From Emcibacteraceae bacterium (GTDB lineage: Bacteria; Pseudomonadota; Alphaproteobacteria; Sphingomonadales; Emcibacteraceae), in NCBI GenBank assembly GCA_041396985.1, contig JAWKXO010000001.1, forward strand, positions 186,001-250,000: DNA of 64,000 nucleotides. The letters are read 5' to 3'. How positions within the stretch are numbered: the stretch's first letter is position 1; the number at the start of each line of letters is the position of its first letter. Shown piece by piece: positions 8,278-17,873 of this stretch. Under the pieces are notes generated by a model that saw only the letters and a program-made list of their open reading frames with translations, made no database searches and was not told the origin of the DNA. The position numbers were made by a program, and so were the translations under genes.

Positions 8278-8586
8278 TTAGTTGCTTATACTAATTTCGC
8301 GCCTCGTATTACCTTGGACAAATATTTCTCTATTAATCTGTTCCCCATTAGGTTTTACCAACCTAATTGCATGGTTACCGGTAGAAATATTGAAGATCTG
8401 ATGACCGTCTTCCACAACCCCCATATATGTCCCATCAACATATAACTGTGACCCAATTCCATCATCGGCTATTGCCAAAGTCGGCTTATCATCGGCTCTA
8501 ATTTCATTATGCTTTGGAAGACTTCCACAAGCAGAAACGAATAAAACAGAACAAGTGAGTAAGATTTTAAATAGGAAAACTCTCAT
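8278..8586 (-). CDS. Small lipoprotein with PEGA-like fold
   Basis: A 102-residue lipoprotein (lipobox VSAC) whose mature part reads LYVDGTYMGVVEDG, then ISTGNHAIRLVKPNGE, then REIFVQGNTRREISI. The xVDGxxxG ... GxHxIRxxxxG pattern resembles PEGA domains, short beta sandwiches in cell-surface proteins. Start is ATG at 8586 with GGGGGA at 4-5 nt. It sits between CsgG/HfaB and DUF4810 genes; I do not recall this gene as a regular part of that operon, so it may be a lineage-specific addition. Confidence 0.7.
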   Translation of the reverse strand: MRVFLFKILLTCSVLFVSACGSLPKHNEIRADDKPTLAIADDGIGSQLYVDGTYMGVVEDGHQIFNISTGNHAIRLVKPNGEQINREIFVQGNTRREISISN

Positions 8587-8598
8587 TACTTCCCCCAA

Positions 8599-9531
8599 TC
8601 AATTAACTGTTGTTACAAATAGACCTTCTGGTCGCCCATCACCAATTTCACCAGAAACCACATTCGTTACAGCACCTTCATTGGTTTCATTATCACCAAA
8701 CAATGAAATTACCTGTAACTCACCTACTTTAGAAGCAGGCAGCGTAATATTAAAACCGGTCTGATTACTTTTAACGGTTTTTCCTTCCTTCATTACGGCA
8801 AGACGATCGCCAACTTTTAATCCCTGTTTTTCACCACCAGAGATATATACATTCGATCCTTCAACTGCCAAAATATCTGTTTTCCAGGTTCTGCCAGACA
8901 AAGTTTTGACCAACTCTTCAATCATATCTTCAATAGCGACCGAGATAGCCTTGTCATTAAGGGTAGCATCAAACCCAGCTGTACTTCCTACACCAAGAAC
9001 TGTTTTTGTTTCATTGGTTGCATCACCCGTACCAGTCGCAGAATGAAAGACGAGGCCAGTTCTCACATCAACAAATCGCACCGCCACTTTTGCATGTGCT
9101 GTTTGTACTTTTTTTCTGTTAAATAATCCCCGCTGCCCATCTGCCGCTCTGCCAAATTCTACAACCGAGCCAATAATGAGTGTATCAACTCCAACAATTC
9201 CTGTATCACCTGAAAGTCCTTGTTCACGCTCAATTTTGGATAGGTCTGGTCTTTCAAAAATAAGGAATTTATCTGACATTGCCAGATAGGCCGTTAATAT
9301 ATCAGCTGCCTGCTTTCCCAAAGGATCCAAATCATTATCCCTAAGAAGGCTTTTGCCATAATTTGTTTCATTGCTGAAACGACCAATAGCGACTTTAAAC
9401 TTTAAATTCTTCTCATTGGTACTAACCTGATTATCCTGAGCATAGGCAAAAGGAACCATAGCAAAACTGCCAATAACAATTAGTAATGTTAGAAGATTAA
9501 TCTGAAAATATTTGGATGTGTGGTTTTGCAT
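8599..9531 (-). CDS. CsgG/HfaB-family outer-membrane assembly protein
   Basis: The sequence shows a signal peptide ending FAYAQ, then KFKVAIGRFSNETNYG, DILTAYLAMSDKFLIFERPD and VDTLIIGSVVEFG, the CsgG/HfaB core. The last 80 residues form an added beta-rich domain (VEGSNVYISGGEKQGLKVGD). CsgG family proteins form or regulate outer-membrane secretion pores. No lipobox Cys is present, unlike E. coli CsgG. Start is the third in-frame ATG (9531), 5 nt after GGGGG. It leads the operon with the PEGA-like, DUF4810 and GNA1162 lipoproteins, but no curlin genes are nearby, so the exported substrate is unknown. Confidence 0.85.
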   Translation of the reverse strand: MQNHTSKYFQINLLTLLIVIGSFAMVPFAYAQDNQVSTNEKNLKFKVAIGRFSNETNYGKSLLRDNDLDPLGKQAADILTAYLAMSDKFLIFERPDLSKIEREQGLSGDTGIVGVDTLIIGSVVEFGRAADGQRGLFNRKKVQTAHAKVAVRFVDVRTGLVFHSATGTGDATNETKTVLGVGSTAGFDATLNDKAISVAIEDMIEELVKTLSGRTWKTDILAVEGSNVYISGGEKQGLKVGDRLAVMKEGKTVKSNQTGFNITLPASKVGELQVISLFGDNETNEGAVTNVVSGEIGDGRPEGLFVTTVN

Positions 9532-9772
9532 TTTTACCCCCATCATAATTTACTTAACTCTTTACTGCTAACCTGGAACTTTAAATGTTACTTTAAACTT
9601 AGTATTTAAATCACATTAAATAGTAAATGTAAAATAATCAATTAAAATTAGCATTCATCTTTAGAAGGACACTTTAATATAGAAGTTATGAATATTATAT
9701 GAACAAAAAATAATCACATAAATACTAAAAATCGAAAAATAACAATTAAAGTTATATTAAATACCCCCCCCT

Positions 9773-10768
9773 TTAAACCCTCTCCCCGTCCTTGTTGAAC
9801 AGGTGAGCGCGGGACATATCAAGGGTGAGTTTGACCTCTGATCCTGCTTCCAGATCAATAAGTCCGTTCAGTTTAGCGGTTATTCTGATGCCAACATAAA
9901 GGGCGATCAGCAATGTTTCGGCGCCAAGCGGCTCGACCACCTCCACCACCGCTTTGATATTTTTACCTTTTTCAAGGGTGACACTATCCGCCAGATAAAT
10001 ATCCTCGGGTCTGATGCCGAGGGTGATGCCATCTTTGCTTTTAATGAAATTCATTTCAGGGCTGCCGATAAAACCGGCGACAAACTGATTTGCGGGGGTA
10101 TTGTAAACCTCCATCGGGGTACCGATCTGCTGAATTTTGCCCTGATCCATAATGACAATGCGGTCGGCCAAGGTCATCGCCTCTACCTGGTCATGGGTAA
10201 CATAAATCATGGTGGTTTCCACAGTGCGGTGCAGTTTTTTAATTTCCGCCCTCATGCTGGCACGTAATTTCGCGTCAAGGTTTGATAAGGGTTCATCAAA
10301 CAGGAACACCGCCGGATTACGCACCATGGCCCGGCCCATGGCGACCCGCTGGCGCTGCCCGCCGGAAAGCTCCGACGGTTTACGGTTAAGCAGGTCTTTA
10401 ATATCCAGTATTTCGGCGACCCGGTTGACATGGGAGTCAATATCGGCTTTCGCCATTTTACGGGCACGAAGGCCGAAGGATATATTTTTATAAACATTCA
10501 TATGCGGGTATAGCGCATAATTCTGAAACACCATGGCGATATCGCGGTCACGCGGCTCAAGATTATTGACCATACGTTCAGCGATGGAGATTTTACCCGC
10601 CGTAATATCCTCAAGTCCCGCGATCATGCGCAGCAGTGTTGATTTGCCGCAGCCGGACGGGCCGACCAGAACGATAAATTCCTTATCCCTGATTTCAAGA
10701 TCAAGATGTTCAATGACCGAAACTTTGCCGTAACTTTTTGAAATATCCGATAATGTCACGCTCGCCAT
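9773..10768 (-). CDS. ugpC: Carbohydrate ABC transporter ATPase (UgpC/MalK type)
   Basis: Energises sugar import. Walker A is GPSGCGKST, the Q-loop is in VFQNYALYPHMNVYKNI, the signature is LSGGQRQRV, Walker B is VFLFDEPLSN and the switch His is in YVTHDQVEAMTLADR. The C-terminal regulatory OB domain includes ITLGIRPEDI and ends SRAHLFNKDGERV. At 331 residues it is slightly shorter than MalK. It is the last gene of the transporter operon, directly abutting the ArgH-like gene; eight G residues follow the stop on its strand. Decayed relatives of its 3' end lie at 6181 and 6931. The symbol is family-level only. Confidence 0.9.
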   Translation of the reverse strand: MASVTLSDISKSYGKVSVIEHLDLEIRDKEFIVLVGPSGCGKSTLLRMIAGLEDITAGKISIAERMVNNLEPRDRDIAMVFQNYALYPHMNVYKNISFGLRARKMAKADIDSHVNRVAEILDIKDLLNRKPSELSGGQRQRVAMGRAMVRNPAVFLFDEPLSNLDAKLRASMRAEIKKLHRTVETTMIYVTHDQVEAMTLADRIVIMDQGKIQQIGTPMEVYNTPANQFVAGFIGSPEMNFIKSKDGITLGIRPEDIYLADSVTLEKGKNIKAVVEVVEPLGAETLLIALYVGIRITAKLNGLIDLEAGSEVKLTLDMSRAHLFNKDGERV

Positions 10769-12303
10769 TAATCGCTCCCCTTATTCTGTGTCAGTTTTTT
10801 TACCGCGTCAGCCAGATTTTCACGCGCCCCGATCAGCCGCTCAAAAAAAGCGACATTTTCATTGCTTTGGGCAATGGCCAGGCCTGTATATTTTTTAAGG
10901 CTTTCCTCAAAGGCCGGAATGGCCGGGCCGCCGGTAATTTTACGCACGGCAATGAAATATCCGGGGCTGGCAATTTCCTTTAATTTTTCAGCGTCAATTT
11001 TTGGCGCCTTTCCAGTGTGATCCTTATAAATTCGGCTGAATTCACCATAGTCAAATTCATCGAGCGCAATTTTTTTGGCAATGGCCTCGCGTGACATGTC
11101 GGCGGCGATTTCATGGGCATCACGGAAGGATAGTTTTTCTATGCGGGCGATGCTGTCAGCGATTTCGGTAATGGTGGCGCAGCTTTGCCCGATATGGCGG
11201 GCGATTTTCTGTTCGTCAATCTGCACCGCACCAATAAAATCATTTAAAAGCCGCAATAATCGGACCCCGCTTTCAAAAGCCTTGTGGCCGACGGTCTGGA
11301 CCTCGGTTTCAGAATCGTTCATGTCCGTGAATGGCGTATTATGCATGGTGTTTATGATTGTGTCACAATGCCCTGCGGAAAGCGACGCCATAAGGCGCAT
11401 ATGTTCAATCGGCACCGGGTTTCGCTTTTGCGGCATGATTGAGCTGATCTGGACAAATTCATTGGGCACATAAATATGGCCAAGCTCGAAACTGCTGCGC
11501 TGGGCCAGATCCTGGACAAAGCGGCCAATATTCAGGAACATGACCTTCATCGCGCTATAAAGCCCGGTGACATAATCAACACTGGAAATGCAGCCATAGG
11601 AATTTTCAAGCGGCGCGGCAAAGCCCAGGAGTGCCGCCATTCTTTCGCGGTTTAAATTAAAGCCTGTGGTGGTGATGGCCGCCGCCCCCATCGAACAAAG
11701 CTCCGCAGTGTTGCGGCCAAGGGTGATCCGTTCCACATCGCGCTGCAATATTTCGATAAAAGCCCCCAGATAATGACCCCATGTGGTCGGTTGGGCCGGC
11801 TGCCCGTGGGTATAGGCAAGGATAATGGTTGATTTGCCGCCCTCTGCCACCCGAAGCAGGGTTGCGATCAGCTGGTTCAGTTCGGTCAGCAGCACGGCGG
11901 ACAGGTCCATCAGATGCATTTTAAAAATCGTGTGGTCAATATCATTGCGGCTGCGCCCGGTATGGAGCCGCCCGGCCAGATCGGTGCCCAGTGCTTTTTT
12001 AAGCTCGCCCTCGACATAGAAAAAATAATCTTCTACCTCACCGGTATATTCAAGTGACGCCAGATCAAGATTTTCTTCAATGGCAATCAGGCTTTTCAGG
12101 ATGTCAGCACCCTGCGCAGCCGTTAAGATGCCCTGTTCCGCCAGCATCACGGCATGGGCCAGGTTCACGCGGAAATGATAATCGGCGAATGTGGTTTTTG
12201 ATGCCTCAAAAAGCGGGGCTAGAACCGTTTCCTTATAGGTTTCATTGGGGAATTTTGAATTGTCAGTGATGCCGCCGCCGGCCTGATCCTGCCTGTTTGC
12301 CAT
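10768..12303 (-). CDS. ArgH-family C-N lyase within a sugar ABC operon
   Basis: Fumarase/aspartase superfamily, closest in look to argininosuccinate lyase: HTGRSRNDID, YTHGQPAQPTTWGHY, and the catalytic loop SSIMPQKRNP near residue 286. It has 511 residues from the ATG at 12303, 2 nt after the upstream permease stop. Family members break C-N bonds to release fumarate. Placement between permease and ATPase genes of a carbohydrate importer argues that its substrate is an imported compound rather than argininosuccinate; the related EDDS lyase shows that the family has other substrates. True ArgH remains possible because no other argH is visible in this window. Confidence 0.8.
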   Translation of the reverse strand: MANRQDQAGGGITDNSKFPNETYKETVLAPLFEASKTTFADYHFRVNLAHAVMLAEQGILTAAQGADILKSLIAIEENLDLASLEYTGEVEDYFFYVEGELKKALGTDLAGRLHTGRSRNDIDHTIFKMHLMDLSAVLLTELNQLIATLLRVAEGGKSTIILAYTHGQPAQPTTWGHYLGAFIEILQRDVERITLGRNTAELCSMGAAAITTTGFNLNRERMAALLGFAAPLENSYGCISSVDYVTGLYSAMKVMFLNIGRFVQDLAQRSSFELGHIYVPNEFVQISSIMPQKRNPVPIEHMRLMASLSAGHCDTIINTMHNTPFTDMNDSETEVQTVGHKAFESGVRLLRLLNDFIGAVQIDEQKIARHIGQSCATITEIADSIARIEKLSFRDAHEIAADMSREAIAKKIALDEFDYGEFSRIYKDHTGKAPKIDAEKLKEIASPGYFIAVRKITGGPAIPAFEESLKKYTGLAIAQSNENVAFFERLIGARENLADAVKKLTQNKGSD

Positions 12304-12305
12304 GA

Positions 12306-13136
12306 TTATCCCTTTAATCCTCCTAATATCACGCCACGGATGATATACCGCTGCAAAAATAAAAACACCAGTAAAGTTGGCAATGTCGCCACCGCCGCCC
12401 CGGTCATGATCTTTTCCCATTCGCTTTGAAATTCACCGGAAAAGGATGAAAGCCCGACGGGAATGGTGAAAAGTTCAGCACTTGAGCTAACAATTAACGG
12501 CCATAAAAACGCTGTCCAGTTGCCCAAAAATGTAAAAATTGCCAGCGCGGATAAGGCCGGGGCCACCAGCGGCATGGCAATTTCGGTAAATATCCGAAAT
12601 TCGGAAAGCCCGTCAATGCGGGCCGCGTCGAGATAATCATCGGGCACACTTTCAAAAAACTGTTTCATCAGAAAAACCCCGAACCCGGTCATAATCCCTG
12701 GAAATATCAGCCCGATATAGCTATCAAGCAGGCCGAAATCGCGCGCCAGTATATACCACGGGATCACCAGCATTTCGGTCGGGATCATCAATGTGCTTAA
12801 AATGGCGATGAAGACCAGTTTACGGCCGCGGAAGCGGAATTTTGCCAGTGTATACCCAACCAGACTGTCAAAAAATAGCACAGAAACGGTTGAGGCAAGT
12901 GCGACAAGAATTGAATTTTTAAACCATATTAAAAATTCCGTATTTTCAAATAGATAAATATAATTACTTAATGTTGGTTCTGAACTTATTAGCGCCAGTT
13001 CATAAATTTCATCATTATATTTAAAGCTGGCGGAAAACATGAAAATAATCGGTGTCATCATAATCACGGCACCGATGAATAAAAGGCTCCAGATTATAAT
13101 TTTGCCGGGTCGGATCGGTGCTTTATTTTCAGTCAT
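12306..13136 (-). CDS. Carbohydrate ABC transporter permease (MalG/UgpE type)
   Basis: Inner-membrane permease with six predicted membrane spans. The EAA loop that docks the ATPase reads DYLDAARIDGLSEFRIFTEIAMPLV (shown in pieces: DAARIDGLSEF then EIAMPLV), typical of CUT1 sugar importers. Its start overlaps the end of the preceding permease gene by 8 nt, so the two are translationally coupled. It forms the channel with the permease at 13129. Confidence 0.9.
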   Translation of the reverse strand: MTENKAPIRPGKIIIWSLLFIGAVIMMTPIIFMFSASFKYNDEIYELALISSEPTLSNYIYLFENTEFLIWFKNSILVALASTVSVLFFDSLVGYTLAKFRFRGRKLVFIAILSTLMIPTEMLVIPWYILARDFGLLDSYIGLIFPGIMTGFGVFLMKQFFESVPDDYLDAARIDGLSEFRIFTEIAMPLVAPALSALAIFTFLGNWTAFLWPLIVSSSAELFTIPVGLSSFSGEFQSEWEKIMTGAAVATLPTLLVFLFLQRYIIRGVILGGLKG

Positions 13137-14004
13137 TTTTAAGCACCCTAAGTTGGATAATGGTGATGATCAGCAGAATGACGAATAAAATAACTGTCTG
13201 CGCCGCCGCCATGCCCATTTCAAAACGCTCAAACGCCGCCTTATAAATATGCAGCACCAGTGGCCGGGTGGCGTTTAGGGGGCCTCCTTCCCCTTCCTGC
13301 GTCATGTTATAAACCTGATCAAAAATGCGAAGGAACCCGATTGAGCTGATCACGGTCAGAAACACGATGGTCGGACGAAGCTGCGGCAGAGTTATTTCCC
13401 GTAAAATGCGGAAAGCCCCAGCCCCGTCAATTTTCGCCGCTTCATAATAGCTTTGCGGAATGGCCCGAAGCCCTGCCATAAAAATAACTATTTGAAAACC
13501 GAGCCCGGCCCAGATTGCCGGGGCCAGCACGGCGGGGAGCGCTTCTGTGGTGGAGCGGAGAAAATCAAGCTGCTTAATGCCCAACTGACCAAGGGCAAGA
13601 TTGATCATCCCCACCGGTACCGGCTGATAAAACCAACGCCAGACCCAGGCCATCGCCACCGCCGTGGTCAGAAACGGGATAAAATAACAGGCACGCAGGA
13701 AACCATGTCCAAAACGGACCTGATCAAGCGAATGGGCGATGATAAAGGAAAGAATAAGTGAAATCGGCACCCCGAGCAATAGATATTCAAACGTGTTGCC
13801 AAGCACCTGCCAGAAAACCGGATCATGCCAGAGCCGGATAAAATTATCAAAGCCAATATAGGTTTTTTTGCCGACAATATTCCAGTCGGTCAGCGAAATG
13901 CTGAACGCATCAAGGGTCGGGTAAAAACGCACCAGAATAAAATAAACAATAGGCACAGAAATGAAACACCAGGCGGTGATGGCTCGTTTTTTTCCAATGC
14001 TCAT
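13129..14004 (-). CDS. Carbohydrate ABC transporter permease (MalF/UgpA type)
   Basis: Six-span permease of 291 residues. The EAA motif reads YYEAAKIDGAGAFRILREI, followed by TLPQLRPT, diagnostic of the first CUT1 permease. The ATG overlaps the stop of the solute-binding protein gene (ATGA). Together with the second permease, the ATPase at 9773 and the binding protein at 14001 it makes a complete importer. Confidence 0.9.
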   Translation of the reverse strand: MSIGKKRAITAWCFISVPIVYFILVRFYPTLDAFSISLTDWNIVGKKTYIGFDNFIRLWHDPVFWQVLGNTFEYLLLGVPISLILSFIIAHSLDQVRFGHGFLRACYFIPFLTTAVAMAWVWRWFYQPVPVGMINLALGQLGIKQLDFLRSTTEALPAVLAPAIWAGLGFQIVIFMAGLRAIPQSYYEAAKIDGAGAFRILREITLPQLRPTIVFLTVISSIGFLRIFDQVYNMTQEGEGGPLNATRPLVLHIYKAAFERFEMGMAAAQTVILFVILLIITIIQLRVLKND

Positions 14005-15239
14005 TTCATCCTCGCCTTATCAATGATGGCCTGGTCTTCTTCAGCGGCAATCCGCAAACTGCGCGCGACGCTCATTCCACTTAAAACCACCCTATCCAGC
14101 ATATCAACCACAGTTCGCCTTTGTTCCGCTTCCGAATAAAATTCTGTTGAGTGGGCATAATCCAGTCCCCTGATAAACGGGCCAAATTTCGGGTTATTTC
14201 TGTTTTCAGGGCGGTTTGCCACCGCTCGCCGTGCCGGAAGTTCCCCCACCCGGTCAAGCCATAGCTGCATAGCCGCTTCGGACGTGATGAATTTTAGGAA
14301 TTTTTCTGCCGCCATCCGCTTTTCCCCGGCAGCCTTGCTGGTGATGCCGTTAACCCAGTAGGATGCGAAATTTGACTTTATCCCCTCGTGGGTGGGAAGC
14401 TCCGCCACCCCGTATTCAAGGTGTCTGGCCCGATCAAAGGTGGAAAGGGCGAATGATCCGTCAATATGCATCGCTGCCCTTCCCGCTTTAAAGGCGATTT
14501 CGCCCTTATCCATAAAATCAACCACACTTACTTTATGATCAGTGACCAGTCCCGCATAATAGTCAAAGGCCTGTAACCCCGCCTCATCATCATAGGTGAC
14601 TTTTGTATTATCCGCGTTATAGGGCGCACCACCAAACTGACGGACCAGCACTTCCCGCCACCAGTTATGATCCTGATCAATAGGCCCGACAGTGATGCCA
14701 ACCTGAATAATATTGCCGGCGCGGTCCCGTTTTGTAAGTCTTTTGGCAAATTCAGTAAGTTCATCCAGCGTTTTGGGTGGCACATCCGGGTCAAGGCCCG
14801 CTTCACGGAACAGCTTTTTATTCCAGAAAAGTCCAAGCGATCTGACCGCTGTCGGCAGGGCGTAATAATGACCTTCCACTTTCATGTTATGAACAATCGG
14901 GAAAAAATCAGTTTCAATTTCCGTGGTTGGAAAATTATCCTCGCTTAAGGGCTTTAAAATCCCCGCCTTTAAATAATCCCCCAGCCAGCCATAATAAAGC
15001 TGCACTACGTCCGGCCCTTCCCCGGCACCAACGGACGCCGCCACCTTGGTCCGATACTGGGCATAGGGAAAGGTGGTCTGATTGACTTTTATATCCGGAT
15101 TTTCCGCCTCAAACGCGACAATCAGCTCATCCATGGCGTCGACACGGGTTTTATAGCTATATTGCCAATAATCGATCTCAACCGCATGGGTATTGCCAGC
15201 GATTGAAAGCATAAAAATAATGGCAGTTAAAAGCCGCAC
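14001..15239 (-). CDS. Sugar ABC transporter substrate-binding protein
   Basis: Periplasmic binding protein of family 1 (UgpB/MalE type): signal peptide ending NTHA, then VEIDYWQYSYKTRVDAMDEL, FEAENPDIKVNQTTFPYAQY, GEGPDVVQLYYGW, and the C-terminal lobe around FLKFITSEAAMQLWLD. 412 residues is normal. It is the first gene of the five-gene importer operon; the 134-bp gap to the divergent PIG-L gene must hold both promoters. The ligand cannot be read from sequence. Confidence 0.9.
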   Translation of the reverse strand: MRLLTAIIFMLSIAGNTHAVEIDYWQYSYKTRVDAMDELIVAFEAENPDIKVNQTTFPYAQYRTKVAASVGAGEGPDVVQLYYGWLGDYLKAGILKPLSEDNFPTTEIETDFFPIVHNMKVEGHYYALPTAVRSLGLFWNKKLFREAGLDPDVPPKTLDELTEFAKRLTKRDRAGNIIQVGITVGPIDQDHNWWREVLVRQFGGAPYNADNTKVTYDDEAGLQAFDYYAGLVTDHKVSVVDFMDKGEIAFKAGRAAMHIDGSFALSTFDRARHLEYGVAELPTHEGIKSNFASYWVNGITSKAAGEKRMAAEKFLKFITSEAAMQLWLDRVGELPARRAVANRPENRNNPKFGPFIRGLDYAHSTEFYSEAEQRRTVVDMLDRVVLSGMSVARSLRIAAEEDQAIIDKARMK

Positions 15240-15373
15240 TCCTGTGTTCCCCTCATCATTATTTCTTTGATCAATTTTCCAAGTACCATAAACCGAATTA
15301 TAACTGAATTCCAGTCTATTGACTTAAGCGTGATAGCCGTTAAATTATTCGGATAACAACAGGGACAAATCAC

Positions 15374-17059
15374 ATGACTGAATCACAGCGCCGAATTAAC
15401 GAACAACATCAGCTCAGCGGAATAAACAGACTTTGGAATGTGCTGACGCCGCTGAAACATGTGGGCAGTTTTATGAACTGCGGCGCTCACCCGGATGATG
15501 AGCGATCCCATATTCTTGCCTATCTTGCGAGAAATCAGGGCGTGCGCGTTATGTATACCACCGCCACCCGTGGCAAGGGTGGGCAAAACGCCATCGGCAC
15601 CGAAGCCGGCGATGATCTTGGCGCTTTCCGGACCGAGGAACTTGAAGCGGCAGCAAGTGAAATTCCCATGTCGGTGCATTTTTATTCGGCCCGTTTTGGT
15701 GATGAAATTGATGATTTTGGCTTTTCCACCGACCCGGCCGAGGCCGAGGAGCATTGGGGCAAGGAACGCATGCGTGAACGGCTCGTACGCATTATCCGTG
15801 AACAAAAGCCCGATATTTTATCCCCCACCTTTCTTGATGTGGACGGGCAACACGGCCACCACCGCGCCGTAACACGGGCAACGATTGATGCCTATGATCT
15901 GGCGGCGGACCCGAACGCCTATCCGGACCAAATCACTAAAGACGGTCTTAAAGCGTGGAAAGTTAAAAAACTTTATCTTTCAGCATCAAGCGGGGCGGGT
16001 ACCGTCTATGATGACAGTGAAGCGCCGCCGGATGCTACTGTTGCCATTCCCACCGGGCTTTATGACCCGATAAATGGTGCCACATACCGGCAGATCGGCG
16101 AATGGTCACGGGTCAGGCACTTAACCCAGGGCATGGGACGATGGTATGATGCAGCACCCGAATTAAGCCACCTTCATCGCCTTAACAGCCGCATAGATAT
16201 TCCATTACAGGAAAAGGATGTGTTTGACGGCCTGATGCGGACATTTTCCGATATGGCGGATAAAGCTGATGGTAAACTGGCCAATGCGCTTAATCAGGCC
16301 CAGAAAAATGTCAATGACGCCATTGCCTCTTTTCCTGACCGTGCACGTGTGCTTGATCATTTAAATATGCTTTCTGAAAATTTATCCGAAGCACAAAGTC
16401 TTTTAAGCTCAGCTTCCGACGATCTGTCCGAGGATTTTGCCCATAGATTAGAACTCAAAAGAAAGCAACTTGGCATTGCCATTTATGAAGCCTCCGGCCT
16501 TAGGGCCGAAATTATCTGGGACAGTAATTTTGTCAGCCCCGGGCAGGAATTTACCGGCAAAATTTCCCTCTATAACACCAGTGACAAGCCCTTGACGAAA
16601 GTCAGCCTTTCCGTGATTGGCACGGATTTATCAATGCCAAAAGCCATCGATTTAAAAGATTTTAAAATTGAACCGGGAGAACGGAAAGACATAAAAATCC
16701 GTCTGTCGGTGCCGAAAGATGCACCCTACCATAATCCGCTTAACAAAAATTATGAACCCTTCTGGGGGCTTGAACATTTCTCGGCCATTATTGGTGTTGG
16801 TGATGGGGGACTTGCTTACCTGCTCCCGGCGAACCCGGTTCTTGTGGTGCCGCCCGTTAACCTCAGCTGGGAAGCCAGCGGCATTTTTTATAACCGCTTA
16901 ACGGACGGTGACCCGGTCCAGGCCATGCTTTCGGTTGATAAATTCACCGATATGGCGAGCGATGTTAGGATCGGACTGGATGCCCCAAGCGGCTGGACGG
17001 TTATGCCCCCAAATTACAGGGTTAAAAAAGGGCACCCTGCCCGGATCATCAAAATATAA
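15374..17059 (+). CDS. PIG-L family deacetylase, N-terminal part (frameshifted gene)
   Basis: Zinc-dependent N-acetylglucosaminyl deacetylase-like domain with the metal motif NCGAHPDDERSH near residue 40 and the second site DGQHGHHRAVTRAT near 160. Then a helical stretch (about 270-370) and an Ig-like region (about 380-560). The reading frame ends early at 17059. Removing one A from the A6 run at 17024-17029 restores VKKGTLPGSSKYKF and joins it to the fragment downstream, giving about 830 residues. No clear signal peptide is seen. It is divergent from the sugar ABC/ArgH-like operon, so it probably deacetylates the imported compound. Confidence 0.85.
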   Translation: MTESQRRINEQHQLSGINRLWNVLTPLKHVGSFMNCGAHPDDERSHILAYLARNQGVRVMYTTATRGKGGQNAIGTEAGDDLGAFRTEELEAAASEIPMSVHFYSARFGDEIDDFGFSTDPAEAEEHWGKERMRERLVRIIREQKPDILSPTFLDVDGQHGHHRAVTRATIDAYDLAADPNAYPDQITKDGLKAWKVKKLYLSASSGAGTVYDDSEAPPDATVAIPTGLYDPINGATYRQIGEWSRVRHLTQGMGRWYDAAPELSHLHRLNSRIDIPLQEKDVFDGLMRTFSDMADKADGKLANALNQAQKNVNDAIASFPDRARVLDHLNMLSENLSEAQSLLSSASDDLSEDFAHRLELKRKQLGIAIYEASGLRAEIIWDSNFVSPGQEFTGKISLYNTSDKPLTKVSLSVIGTDLSMPKAIDLKDFKIEPGERKDIKIRLSVPKDAPYHNPLNKNYEPFWGLEHFSAIIGVGDGGLAYLLPANPVLVVPPVNLSWEASGIFYNRLTDGDPVQAMLSVDKFTDMASDVRIGLDAPSGWTVMPPNYRVKKGHPARIIKI

Positions 17060-17873
17060 ATTCACCATTTCCGGCCCAACAAGCAGTGATCGTCTGGTTA
17101 TGACCCCTTATGCCACAGCTGATGGTCAAAAGGTTCAAGAAAATGTGCGACTGATGGATTATCCCCATATCAGGAACACCTGTAAAATTGTTCCAAACAC
17201 TCTGGATGTCCAGCCGATTGACCTTGAAATTCCGGCACGTCTTAAGGTTGGGTATGTTGATCGCGGTGCTGACCGCGTTTATTACTGGCTTCAGCAATTT
17301 GGTGTTAATGTCACCATGCTCAGTGTTGATGATCTTAAAACCCAGGATTTATCAGCCTATGATACAATAGTGATTGGCATTCGCGCTTTCAGGGCTGACC
17401 TGACAGCCACCAGTCCATTCCTTCGCAGTTATGTGGAACATGGCGGCAATCTGGTGACCCAATATAACCGCACCGATGACGACTGGAATAATGAAACAAC
17501 GCCGCCACGTCCGATTTATATCGGCACCCCGTCGTTCCGCTGGCGGATTACCGATCCATATGCGAAAGTGACTTATCTACTCCCCGATCATCATCTGCTT
17601 AATGCGCCCAATAAAATCAGTAAAGCCGACTGGGCAAACTGGGACCAGGAACGCGGGCTATATTTTGTTGATCATGCCTCGAAGGAATATGAATTTCTGC
17701 TCAGCATGTCGGACCGCGGCAAACCGCCGCTGAAAGGTGGCCTGATCAGCGGCAAAATCGGTGAAGGATGGCATCATCATTGCTCGCTGATCCTTCATCA
17801 TCAACTTGAACATCAGGTGCCAGGAGCGGCCAGACTGCTCGCCAATCTGATTACGCCGCCTGACTGGAAATAA
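17051..17873 (+). CDS. PIG-L family deacetylase, C-terminal part (after frameshift)
   Basis: Continuation of the gene at 15374 in the +1 frame. It starts in the Ig-like region (KYKFTISGPTSSDRL) and goes on to a glutamine-amidotransferase-like fold: IPARLKVGYVDRGADRV, YDTIVIGIRAFR and the last helix VPGAARLLANLI. Large PIG-L proteins of this build are known with a C-terminal GATase-like domain. No good independent start is visible, so it is probably not made unless the frameshift is a sequence error or is bypassed. The last 23 bp overlap the convergent DUF4166 gene. Confidence 0.75.

Noticed and set aside
9764..9771. Run of eight C as phase-variation tract
   Set aside because: It lies outside any coding frame, just past a stop codon, and not in a recognisable promoter.
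6931..9840. Genomic island with att direct repeats at the 3' end of the ABC ATPase gene
   Set aside because: The repeat at 6931 is only similar, not identical, to the intact gene end, and no integrase lies between them; paralog decay explains it as well.
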